A DNA stretch of 5,217 bases from Clostridia bacterium (GTDB lineage: Bacteria > Bacillota_A > Clostridia > UBA1381). This document shows, one piece after another, positions 1 through 4,902 of the stretch. The notes beneath the pieces were generated by a model. That model saw only the letters and a list, made by a program, of their open reading frames with translations, did not search any database and was not told the origin of the DNA. The stretch lies in NCBI GenBank assembly GCA_017553025.1, contig JAFZNF010000080.1:1-5217 (forward strand), written 5' to 3'. The position numbers and the translations under genes are program-made. How positions within the stretch are numbered: the stretch's first letter is position 1; every line of letters begins with the position of its first letter.

Positions 1-431
1 CGATAGAGCGTGTGATACAAAAGACTCTGGACTTTGAGGGCTGTGATTTTTCTGCAGAAGTCAGTGTCACGATTGTAGATGCAGATGAGATACGCAGAAT
101 TAACAAAGAAATGCGCAATATTGATGCCGTAACCGATGTTTTATCATTCCCTATGCTTGAATTTGACGAAAACAGAAAAATGATAACTGACGATTATGAT
201 TTGGACGGAGATAATCTTATGCTGGGCGATATTGTAATCTGTGCCGAGCGGGCTAAAGCTCAGGCGGAGGAATACGGACACAGTTTCTTGCGCGAAATGG
301 CTTTTTTGACAGTTCATTCAATGTTGCATCTTTTGGGATATGACCATATGGACGGGAAACAGGAGAGTGAGATGTTTGCCCGTCAGGAGGAAATACTTAA
401 TATGCTGAAGATAACAAGAGGTGAAATATGA
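1..431 (+). CDS. ybeY: Endoribonuclease YbeY (rRNA maturation factor), 5'-partial
   Basis: YbeY is a zinc-dependent cytosolic endoribonuclease involved in 16S rRNA 3'-end maturation and 70S ribosome quality control. The diagnostic H-x3-H-x5-H zinc motif is seen as HSMLHLLGYDH (codons at about 315-347), preceded by the family blocks TDVLSFPM and LGDIVIC; the arginine in NKEMRNIDAVTDVL matches the conserved basic residue of the family. The reading frame is open to the left edge (first whole codon at position 3), and the residues before the GTG at 12 (I-E-R) continue the expected N-terminal helix. From that GTG the protein would be only 139 residues, shorter than the usual 150-165, and no Shine-Dalgarno can be judged there. 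I therefore treat the gene as truncated by the window edge and the GTG as internal. Its stop overlaps the next start (ATGA), which suggests translational coupling. In Firmicutes phoH usually lies just upstream. Confidence 0.95.
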   Translation, partial: IERVIQKTLDFEGCDFSAEVSVTIVDADEIRRINKEMRNIDAVTDVLSFPMLEFDENRKMITDDYDLDGDNLMLGDIVICAERAKAQAEEYGHSFLREMAFLTVHSMLHLLGYDHMDGKQESEMFARQEEILNMLKITRGEI

Positions 432-877
432 GTTTTTACCACGCCGTTTGCGGTTTTTTGGGAGCAATAAAAACGGAAGCGCATCTGCGGTTCCATATAA
501 TGATTGCAGTTCTCATATCAATTTTTGCGTATTTTTACGGGATAGATAAAACACAGTGGGCAGTACTTTGTTTGACAATATTCGCTGTAATCGGCGCAGA
601 GCTTTTTAATACGGCGATTGAACAAGCAGTAAATACTGCGACAGATGAAATAAAGCCGTCGGCAAAATTTGCAAAAGATGCATCGGCAGGCGCAGTTTTA
701 GTGCTTGCTGTTATGTCAGTCTTTGTGGGCATATGCCTGTTTGGAAACGTCGGACGGATTTTAGACACTTTAAAGTTTATATTTACTGCTAAGAGTGTTC
801 TGTTTCCTTGCCTTTTCATAGGATTTGCTTTACTTGGATTTGTCATATACGGAGGAAAAAATGGAAAAAAGATTTAA
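428..877 (+). CDS. dgkA: Diacylglycerol kinase family (probable undecaprenol kinase), integral membrane
   Basis: DgkA-family membrane kinase. In Gram-positive bacteria members mainly phosphorylate undecaprenol to the lipid carrier undecaprenyl phosphate used for cell-wall synthesis; the substrate here is inferred from family and context. The catalytic signature AELFNTAIEQAVN lies at residues 57-69 (E58, N61, E65), with the N-terminal TEAHLRFH block at 16-23 and KDASAGAVLV at 83-92. Hydrophobic segments fall at about 22-38, 44-66 and 86-106, the usual three helices. A fourth at about 123-141 is extra: the protein has 149 residues against roughly 120-130 for typical family members. The start overlaps the ybeY stop by 4 bases, and the 3' end overlaps era by 17 bases. 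In Bacillus subtilis cdd lies between dgkA and era; it is absent here. Confidence 0.9.
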   Translation: MSFYHAVCGFLGAIKTEAHLRFHIMIAVLISIFAYFYGIDKTQWAVLCLTIFAVIGAELFNTAIEQAVNTATDEIKPSAKFAKDASAGAVLVLAVMSVFVGICLFGNVGRILDTLKFIFTAKSVLFPCLFIGFALLGFVIYGGKNGKKI

Positions 878-1751
878 ATCGGGATTTGCTGCAATAATAG
901 GTCTTCCTAATGTCGGGAAATCCACTCTTTTAAACGCTTTGGCAGGACAAAAAATAGCCATTGTTTCGGACAAGCCCCAGACTACCAGAAACAGAATTCT
1001 TGCAATAGTTAACGACGATAATTATCAAATAGTATTTACAGATACGCCGGGAATTCATAAACCCCATAATAAGCTGGGAGAATTTATGGTAAAGACAGCA
1101 ATTGATGCTATAAATGATGTTGATATAGTAATTTTTATGGCAGATGCTGAAAGAAAAATATCACCGACGGAGCGGGAAATAGCCAAAAACATACAGAAAT
1201 CGGGTGCAGAGTGTATCTTGGTAATAAATAAAGCGGATACGGTGAGGAAAGAGGAGCTTCTTCCTGTAATTGCCGATTATGCAAGTTTAAGCAATTTTTC
1301 TGCGATTGTTCCTATAAGTGCAAAGACGGGCGACGGTGTGGATATTTTGCTTGACGAAATGAAAAAACTGCTTCCTGAAGGTCCAAAATTTTATGATGAA
1401 GAGTTAATAACCGACCAGCAGGAGAAAAGTATAGCGGAAGAAATCATAAGGGAAAAAATTTTGCGGTTTTTAGATAAGGAAGTGCCGCACGGTATTGCAG
1501 TTCAAATAGAAAAGATGTCGGAGCTTGATCATATAACCAAAATTTACGCATCAATTTACTGTGAAAAGACGAGCCATAAGGGTATAATAATCGGCAAAAA
1601 TGGTGAAATGCTGAAAAAAATTGGTAAATACGCAAGGTGCGATATAGAAAAAATGCTTGATAAAAAGGTTTATATGGAGCTTTGGGTAAAGGTTAGAAAT
1701 GATTGGCGCAACAGCGAAAAGCAAATTCGCGGATTTGGCTTTGACGCATAA
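861..1751 (+). CDS. era: GTPase Era
   Basis: Era is an essential Ras-like GTPase that binds the 3' end of 16S rRNA and acts in 30S subunit assembly. The 296-residue product has the whole G-domain set: G1 GLPNVGKST (14-22), switch I PQTTRNR (39-45), G3 DTPG (61-64), G4 NKAD (123-126) and G5 SAK (153-155). A linker FYDEELITDQ (177-186) precedes the C-terminal KH domain, whose loop is GIIIGKNGEMLKKIG (241-255). The length is normal for Era. I chose the ATG at 861 because GGAGG at 851-855 sits 5 bases upstream and MEKRFKSGFAAIIG aligns with family N termini. The ATG 12 codons earlier (825) has no ribosome binding site and lies inside the kinase gene. The G1 second residue is Leu where Arg is common, which should not affect nucleotide binding. 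Overlaps the kinase gene by 17 bases. Confidence 0.97.
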   Translation: MEKRFKSGFAAIIGLPNVGKSTLLNALAGQKIAIVSDKPQTTRNRILAIVNDDNYQIVFTDTPGIHKPHNKLGEFMVKTAIDAINDVDIVIFMADAERKISPTEREIAKNIQKSGAECILVINKADTVRKEELLPVIADYASLSNFSAIVPISAKTGDGVDILLDEMKKLLPEGPKFYDEELITDQQEKSIAEEIIREKILRFLDKEVPHGIAVQIEKMSELDHITKIYASIYCEKTSHKGIIIGKNGEMLKKIGKYARCDIEKMLDKKVYMELWVKVRNDWRNSEKQIRGFGFDA

Positions 1752-1771
1752 CCAAAAAGTTACAGTATATT
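1741..1771 (+). promoter_or_regulatory. Weak candidate sigma-A promoter upstream of yqzL-recO
   Basis: TTGACG (1741-1746), in the last codons of era, and TATATT (1766-1771) resemble -35 and -10 boxes, but the 19-base spacer is longer than the preferred 17. If used, transcription would begin near 1778, at the foot of the hairpin at 1777-1815, so the message would start with that structure. The elements are imperfect in AT-rich DNA, and read-through from the upstream operon is an equally good explanation. Confidence 0.25.
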
Positions 1772-1776
1772 TAAAA

Positions 1777-1815
1777 AGAAATTACCAACCCTAACTTATA
1801 AAGGGGGTAATTTCT
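1777..1815 (+). promoter_or_regulatory. Hairpin sequestering the yqzL ribosome binding site
   Basis: AGAAATTACC (1777-1786) is the perfect reverse complement of GGTAATTTCT (1806-1815). Inside it, after a two-base AA bulge (1787-1788), CCCT (1789-1792) pairs with AGGG (1802-1805), giving 14 base pairs around a 9-base loop (1793-1801). The Shine-Dalgarno AAGGGGG (1801-1807) lies mostly in the 3' arm, and the yqzL ATG begins at the next base, 1816. No T-run follows, so this is not a normal intrinsic terminator. The geometry suggests control of translation initiation, by temperature, a protein or ribosome loading, but that is inference. Confidence 0.55.
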
Positions 1816-1983
1816 ATGAATTTTGAAGATGTTTCGTGGGACATATTTAAGGCGACGGGGGATATTAACTCATATCTTCTGCACTGCGAGATAAAAAATG
1901 CGAGGGAAAAACAATGGACTGGGTCAAAACAAGGGCAATCGTCGCAAGAAGAACGGATTACTCCGAATCAAACTGTATGCTGA
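1816..1983 (+). CDS. yqzL: YqzL family small protein
   Basis: A 55-codon reading frame starting at the ATG at 1816, with a strong Shine-Dalgarno AAGGGGG at 1801-1807. The N-terminal half, with VSWDIFKATGDINSYLLHCE at about residues 6-25, closely resembles the YqzL family: very small, uncharacterised Firmicute proteins encoded between era and recO, exactly this location. Function is unknown. The usual family length is about 45-50 residues. Here the conserved part ends near residue 34, and the remaining 22 or so codons run inside the first 70 bases of recO in another frame, giving a polar tail rich in Gln, Ser and Glu that looks unconserved. The long overlap may be genuine translational coupling or may reflect a lost earlier stop codon. 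Assignment rests on remembered family sequence plus synteny. Confidence 0.72.
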   Translation: MNFEDVSWDIFKATGDINSYLLHCEIKNAREKQWTGSKQGQSSQEERITPNQTVC

Positions 1984-2642
1984 CGCTTTATGCAGACAGC
2001 CTTGGAGTGATTTCTGCCTGCGTTTACGGTATTAAAAGTAAAAAGAGCCGCCTTTGCGCTGCCAGTCAGCCTCTTTGCTTTTCGGAATTTGTACTTGTGA
2101 AAACGAAGGGCGATATTTACCGGGTGGAATCCGCTGAAGTTATAGAAACCTTTTATCCCATATCCGAGGATATAAAAAAACTTGCACTTGCGGGTTATTT
2201 TCTTGATATTTTGCAGGATAGCCTTTCCGCCTCAGACGGAGAAATTCTGGCACTGTTATTAAATACGCTTTATGCGCTCTCGTATAAGGAAATAGACTGC
2301 GCTGTTGCAAAAGCGGCTTTTGAACTTAAGGTTATACAGTATTCGGGTTATGAGCCAAATCTTGATGCTTGCATAAAATGCGGAAGTAAAGATTGCTTAG
2401 AGGCTTTTGATTTTTCGGGCGGGACTGTCTGTAAGGCTTGCAGGGCGCATAGCTCGGCAAATCTTCCGCAGGACGTAAAAGAGGCTATGAGGTACATATT
2501 AAAATCGGACACAAAGCGTCTGTTTTCCTTTCTTTTACCGCAAAATGCCAAGGAGATACTTTCGCAAATATGCGAAAGCTATATTTTAACAAAAAGCGAA
2601 AAACATTATAAATCGCTTGAATACTATAAAAAAATAATATAA
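1914..2642 (+). CDS. recO: DNA repair protein RecO
   Basis: RecO works with RecR to load RecA on SSB-coated single-stranded DNA and anneals complementary strands during recombinational repair. The 242-residue product has the typical N-terminal OB-fold opening, KTRAIVARRTDYSESNCMLTL (residues 5-25) followed by KSKKSRL. A helical middle region follows, then a four-cysteine zinc motif with C153/C156 (CIKC) and C173/C176 (CKAC), placed after the family block GYEPNLDAC. Length is normal. The ATG at 1914 is supported by GAGGG at 1902-1906, 7 bases upstream, and by alignment of the N terminus. It starts inside yqzL in a different frame, so its translation is probably coupled to yqzL. The stop codon is fused to the next gene's Shine-Dalgarno (TAAGGAG). 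Confidence 0.95.
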   Translation: MDWVKTRAIVARRTDYSESNCMLTLYADSLGVISACVYGIKSKKSRLCAASQPLCFSEFVLVKTKGDIYRVESAEVIETFYPISEDIKKLALAGYFLDILQDSLSASDGEILALLLNTLYALSYKEIDCAVAKAAFELKVIQYSGYEPNLDACIKCGSKDCLEAFDFSGGTVCKACRAHSSANLPQDVKEAMRYILKSDTKRLFSFLLPQNAKEILSQICESYILTKSEKHYKSLEYYKKII

Positions 2643-2656
2643 GGAGTAATGTACAT

Positions 2657-3145
2657 ATGGAAAGACGTGACAAACGCAATTATTATCTTGATATTGCCCA
2701 GACAGTGGCGGAAAGGGGTACTTGCCTCCGCCGTAATTACGGGGCCATTATCGTGAAAAATGACGAGATTATTTCAACAGGCTATGTCGGTGCACCCAGG
2801 GGCAGGAAGAACTGCAGTGATTTGGGTGTTTGTATCCGTCAAAAATTTCAAATTCCGCGCGGTGAACGCTATGAAATGTGCCGCAGCGTACACGCTGAAG
2901 CAAACGCTATAATTTCTGCCTCCCGCCACGAGCTTATAGGTGCAACGCTTTACCTTGTAGGTCTTGAAATGTCCGACGGAAGCATTGTTAAGGGAAGCTG
3001 CTGCTGTTCGATGTGCAAGAGAATGGTTATAAATGCAGGCATAGATGCGGTAGTTATCCGCGACACCGAGGAAGATTACAGAATTATAAAGGTGCAGGAA
3101 TGGATTGACAACGATGAAAGTCTTGACGGCGCACGCGGATATTAA
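2657..3145 (+). CDS. comEB: Deoxycytidylate (dCMP) deaminase, ComEB-like
   Basis: Zinc-dependent deaminase converting dCMP to dUMP, the precursor of dTMP, in the cytosol. The cytidine/deoxycytidylate deaminase signature is complete: HAEANAI with zinc ligand H79 and proton-shuttling E81, then C117-x2-C120. Family blocks TCLRRNYGAIIVKND (22-36), STGYVGAPRG (40-49) and MVINAGIDAVV (123-133) favour dCMP deaminase over free cytidine deaminase. The residue before the first zinc Cys is Cys (C115-C116-C117 in a row) where most deaminases have PCxxC. At 162 residues the length is normal. The start at 2657 is 10 bases after AAGGAG, which overlaps the recO stop; the 14-base gap indicates an operon. The ComEB name follows Bacillus usage and does not imply a competence role. 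A different deaminase, cdd, lies in the equivalent B. subtilis cluster. Confidence 0.92.
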   Translation: MERRDKRNYYLDIAQTVAERGTCLRRNYGAIIVKNDEIISTGYVGAPRGRKNCSDLGVCIRQKFQIPRGERYEMCRSVHAEANAIISASRHELIGATLYLVGLEMSDGSIVKGSCCCSMCKRMVINAGIDAVVIRDTEEDYRIIKVQEWIDNDESLDGARGY

Positions 3146-3162
3146 AAAAATAAGAAAAAATT

Positions 3163-3190
3163 TGAAAAAGTGCTTGCTTTTTCAGTTTTG
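3163..3190 (+). terminator. Weak AT-rich hairpin after the dCMP deaminase gene
   Basis: TGAAAAAG (3163-3170) and CTTTTTCA (3177-3184) form an 8-bp stem around TGCTTG, followed by GTTTTG. It is the only terminator-like structure between the deaminase gene and rpsT. The stem is mostly A-T and the T-run is short, so termination would be partial at best. Its 3' arm also overlaps the -35 box of the rpsT promoter. Confidence 0.3.
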
Positions 3191-3202
3191 ATGTGTTAGA
3201 AT
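3174..3202 (+). promoter_or_regulatory. Sigma-A promoter of rpsT (extended -10)
   Basis: The -35 box TTGCTT (3174-3179), a 17-base spacer and the -10 box TAGAAT (3197-3202), preceded by TGT (an extended -10 TGn element at 3194-3196). Spacing is optimal. Predicted start is near 3209, giving a leader of about 33 bases that carries the strong GGAGGTGA site. Confidence 0.7.
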
Positions 3203-3241
3203 AGTTGGGTATTATGTATTAAATTATTCGGAGGTGAAATT

Positions 3242-3511
3242 ATGCCTAACATCAAATCAGCGAAAAAGCGTGTTTTGGTTATCGAAAAGAAGACATTGAT
3301 AAACCAGATGCACAAAACAGCACTTAAAACTGCTGTAAAAAGATTTGAGACAGCTGCAGAGGAAAATAACCTTGACGAAGCAAAGGCTTTGTTCTGTGAG
3401 GCTGTATCAAAACTTGATAAGGGCGTTAAGCAGGGTATTCTCCATAAGAACACCGCTGCAAGAAAAAAATCTCAGCTTGCGTTGAAGCTTGCAAAGATTA
3501 GTTCTAAGTAA
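3242..3511 (+). CDS. rpsT: 30S ribosomal protein S20
   Basis: S20 binds 16S rRNA early in assembly of the 30S subunit. The 89-residue, Lys/Arg/Ala-rich product starts [11 protein letters not shown] and contains the expected helical pattern [17 protein letters not shown] and the C-terminal block [21 protein letters not shown] (here [20 protein letters not shown]). Length matches Firmicute S20. The start is unambiguous: GGAGGTGA at 3230-3237 lies 4 bases before the ATG. With its own promoter and terminator the gene is monocistronic. Autogenous translational control of S20 is known in Escherichia coli; nothing in this short leader shows or excludes it. Confidence 0.97.
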   Translation: MPNIKSAKKRVLVIEKKTLINQMHKTALKTAVKRFETAAEENNLDEAKALFCEAVSKLDKGVKQGILHKNTAARKKSQLALKLAKISSK

Positions 3512-3538
3512 AAAATGCCGCCATAGGGCGGCTTTTTT
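3511..3538 (+). terminator. Intrinsic terminator of rpsT
   Basis: GCCGCC (3517-3522), loop ATAG and GGCGGC (3527-3532) form a 6-bp all-GC stem followed at once by six T (3533-3538) and preceded by an A-run. It begins at the rpsT stop codon: a classical, strong rho-independent terminator. Confidence 0.92.
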
Positions 3539-3550
3539 GTTAAAAATATG

Positions 3551-3579
3551 TTGACAGCACAGATGCTATATGCTATAAT
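3551..3579 (+). promoter_or_regulatory. Full-consensus sigma-A promoter of the pyridoxal kinase gene
   Basis: TTGACA (3551-3556), exactly 17 bases, then TATAAT (3574-3579). TGC (3571-3573) also supplies the extended -10 TGn motif. Both hexamers match consensus in every position. The predicted start is near 3586, with a leader of about 40 bases. Such a promoter should be strong unless repressed; repeats over its -10 region are listed separately. Confidence 0.88.
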
Positions 3580-3589
3580 GCAAAGCATA
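3564..3589 (+). promoter_or_regulatory. Operator-like repeats over the -10 box of the kinase promoter
   Basis: Two adjacent copies of TGCTATA (3564-3577) enter the -10 box, and TATGCT (3569-3574) with AGCATA (3584-3589) form an inverted repeat spanning -10 to the predicted start. Such placement would suit a repressor. The arms are only 6-7 bases in AT-rich DNA, so chance is a real alternative. PLP-responsive MocR/PdxR-type regulators bind repeated sites near pyridoxal genes, but no such regulator is visible here. Confidence 0.3.
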
Positions 3590-3624
3590 CTATTTATATA
3601 GGCTTTTAAAGGAGGTCACAGCTT

Positions 3625-4455
3625 ATGAAAAGAGTAGTTACAATACAGGACATATCGTGTTTTGGCAAGTGTTCGCTAACGGTTGCGCTTCCCATAATTT
3701 CTGCAATGGGCGTTGAGGCGGCAATACTTCCGACAGCGGTTTTGTCAACACATACAGGCGGATTTAAGAATTTTACCTTTCGCGATTTGTCGGAGGATAT
3801 TACTAAAATTTTTGACCATTGGGAAAGCGAAAATATCCGGTTTGATGCGATTTATACTGGGTATTTGGGTTCTTTTGAACAGATTGATTTAATGAAGAGC
3901 TTTATAGATAAAAAGCCTCAAAAAACTCTTGCTTTTGTTGACCCTGCTATGGCGGATAACGGAAAGCTTTATACAGGATTTACTCCTGAATTTGCACATC
4001 ATATGCTGACTCTCTGCCAAAAGGCGGATATAATAGTTCCGAATATAACCGAGGCATCTTTTATGCTTGATGTTCCGTATATGGAAGAGGGATATGATAA
4101 AGCGTATGTGGAGGATATTTTAAAGAAATTTGCGGATATGGGTATAAAAACTCCCGTTTTGACTGGTGTTAGTTTAGAACCCGATAAACTCGGCGTTGCT
4201 ATGTATGACAGCGAAAAGGATGAGTTTTTCTACTACTTTAATGATAAAATTGATGCAAAATTTCACGGTACGGGCGACATTTTTTCATCTGTTGCAATCG
4301 GTGGTATTATGCGGGGTATGGACATAAAAGAAGCGCTCAAATTGGCGGCAGATTATGTGGTTGAATGTATCAAGGTTACAATGCCTGATAAGGATAAGCA
4401 TTGGTACGGAGTGGAGTTTGAAAAAACAATACCATATTTGGTTGAAAGACTATAA
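3625..4455 (+). CDS. pdxY: Pyridoxal/pyridoxamine kinase (ribokinase family)
   Basis: ATP-dependent phosphorylation of pyridoxal, pyridoxine or pyridoxamine in the vitamin B6 salvage pathway, giving pyridoxal phosphate or its precursors. The 276-residue product has the family layout: N-terminal substrate strand TIQDISCFGKCSLT (6-19), PTAVLSTHTGGF (36-47), TGYLGS (78-83), VDPAMADNGKLY (105-116), NITE (140-143), and the anion-hole and catalytic-base motif HGTGDIFSS (214-222) with D218 as the expected general base. These point to the PdxK/PdxY branch and not to sugar kinases or ThiD. The exact symbol and preferred vitamer cannot be told from sequence. GGAGGT at 3611-3616, 8 bases before the ATG, fixes the start. 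The gene stands alone between two terminators, with a consensus promoter. Confidence 0.88.
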   Translation: MKRVVTIQDISCFGKCSLTVALPIISAMGVEAAILPTAVLSTHTGGFKNFTFRDLSEDITKIFDHWESENIRFDAIYTGYLGSFEQIDLMKSFIDKKPQKTLAFVDPAMADNGKLYTGFTPEFAHHMLTLCQKADIIVPNITEASFMLDVPYMEEGYDKAYVEDILKKFADMGIKTPVLTGVSLEPDKLGVAMYDSEKDEFFYYFNDKIDAKFHGTGDIFSSVAIGGIMRGMDIKEALKLAADYVVECIKVTMPDKDKHWYGVEFEKTIPYLVERL

Positions 4456-4488
4456 AAATAGCGGAGATGTAATCTCCGCTATTTTTAT
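4452..4488. terminator. Bidirectional intrinsic terminator between pdxY and spoIIID
   Basis: A perfect inverted repeat: the arms 4452-4468 and 4472-4488 pair over 17 bases around the loop GTA. The core is TAGCGGAGAT / ATCTCCGCTA flanked by A-runs on one side and T-runs on the other. It overlaps the pdxY stop codon. Because an A-run precedes and a T-run follows the GC core, it gives a terminator on both strands and could also end the convergent spoIIID transcript. Confidence 0.88.
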
Positions 4489-4571
4489 TATGTAGGACAT
4501 TACTGCAAAAGCAGTAATGACGGAACAACAAAACTGCTACCTTGTACCCACGCCCGCAGGCGGAGCTTTTA
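4489..4571. other. Hairpin-rich, relatively GC-rich intergenic stretch
   Basis: This non-coding interval separates two convergent genes and is about 49% G+C by my count, above the AT-rich intergenic DNA elsewhere in the window. It holds a perfect hairpin, CATTACTGC (4498-4506) / GCAGTAATG (4511-4519) with loop AAAA, and a small CGCC/GGCG hairpin at 4551-4562. AGCAGT (4510-4515) can alternatively pair with ACTGCT (4533-4538), excluding the first hairpin. Just to the right AGCTTT/AAAGCT (4564-4579) followed by T-residues could be a weak plus-strand terminator reaching into the spoIIID end. I see no reading frame with a start and ribosome binding site. It may be an interspersed repeat or the spoIIID 3' untranslated region. 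Confidence 0.4.
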
Positions 4572-4838
4572 TTAAAGCTTTTTTATTTTGGTAAGACGCA
4601 GGTATTTTTCGCGCGTTGCAAGACCGCCCCTTATGTGGCGCTCTGCCTTGTTCTTATCAAGCACGGCGTGTACCTTTACGGCGAGCGTCGGGTTTAAATC
4701 AGACAGTCTTTCGGTTATGTCTTTATGTACGGTTGATTTTGAAACGTTATATTTTTTTGCGGCACGTCTTACAGTGGTTTTGTTTTCCAGAATGTATTGT
4801 GCGAGCTCCAAGACTCGCTCCTCAATGTAATCCTTCAT
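4572..4838 (-). CDS. spoIIID: Sporulation transcriptional regulator SpoIIID
   Basis: SpoIIID is a small DNA-binding protein made in the mother cell during endospore formation; it activates or represses many sigma-E genes and helps the switch to sigma-K. The 88-residue product closely follows the Bacillus protein: N-terminal MKDYIEERVLELAQYI, helix-turn-helix at about 22-43 with the recognition helix KYNVSKSTVHKDITERL, and the basic C-terminal DNA-contacting region RHIRGGLATREKY (67-79). Length is near the usual 85-95. The start is supported by AGGGGGAG on the minus strand (4843-4850). The gene is convergent with pdxY and divergent from an exported-protein gene; in Bacillus it sits beside mbl, which is not in view. 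Its presence implies a spore former. Confidence 0.95.
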   Translation of the reverse strand: MKDYIEERVLELAQYILENKTTVRRAAKKYNVSKSTVHKDITERLSDLNPTLAVKVHAVLDKNKAERHIRGGLATREKYLRLTKIKKL

Positions 4839-4867
4839 TATTCTCCCCCTAAATCAAGCTATGGTAC

Positions 4868-4896
4868 AATATATGAGGATTTTTTAAAAAATATTT
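4868..4896 (-). promoter_or_regulatory. Sigma-E-like promoter of spoIIID
   Basis: On the minus strand AAATATT (4896-4890), a 14-base spacer and CATATATT (4875-4868) resemble the mother-cell sigma-E consensus (ATATT at -35, CATACAAT at -10; 6 of 8 at -10). The start would be near 4861, about 23 bases before the ATG. SpoIIID is transcribed by sigma-E RNA polymerase in B. subtilis, so the match is biologically expected. AT-rich DNA lowers its weight. Confidence 0.55.
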
Positions 4897-4902
4897 GTTT
4901 TT
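4893..4902 (-). promoter_or_regulatory. Possible SpoIIID autoregulatory site
   Basis: The minus-strand 10-mer AAAAACAAAT fits the published SpoIIID consensus WWRRACARNY in every position and overlaps the -35 region of the proposed sigma-E promoter. SpoIIID stimulates its own gene in B. subtilis. The consensus is degenerate and the DNA A-rich, so a chance match is quite possible. Confidence 0.35.

Noticed and set aside
12..14. GTG as the true ybeY start
   Set aside because: The frame stays open to the window edge, upstream residues fit the family's first helix, and the product would be too short.
535..846. Minus-strand frame of 103 codons opposite the kinase gene
   Set aside because: The sense strand encodes a recognisable DgkA-family protein; the antisense product resembles no family and lacks a start signal.
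825..860. Longer era start, adding 12 residues
   Set aside because: No Shine-Dalgarno precedes the ATG at 825; it lies inside the kinase gene, while the ATG at 861 has GGAGG at ideal distance and matches Era N termini.
1777..1815. Intrinsic terminator between era and yqzL
   Set aside because: The stem is strong, but it is followed by ATGAATTTTG, not a T-run, and runs straight into a start codon.
3196..3453. Minus-strand frame of 85 codons across rpsT
   Set aside because: Antisense of the S20 gene and its promoter, with no ribosome binding site.
4588..4852. Two open frames of about 80 codons on the plus strand opposite spoIIID
   Set aside because: They are antisense to a well-conserved gene, have no ribosome binding site and encode Cys/Ser/Leu-rich sequence typical of shadow frames.
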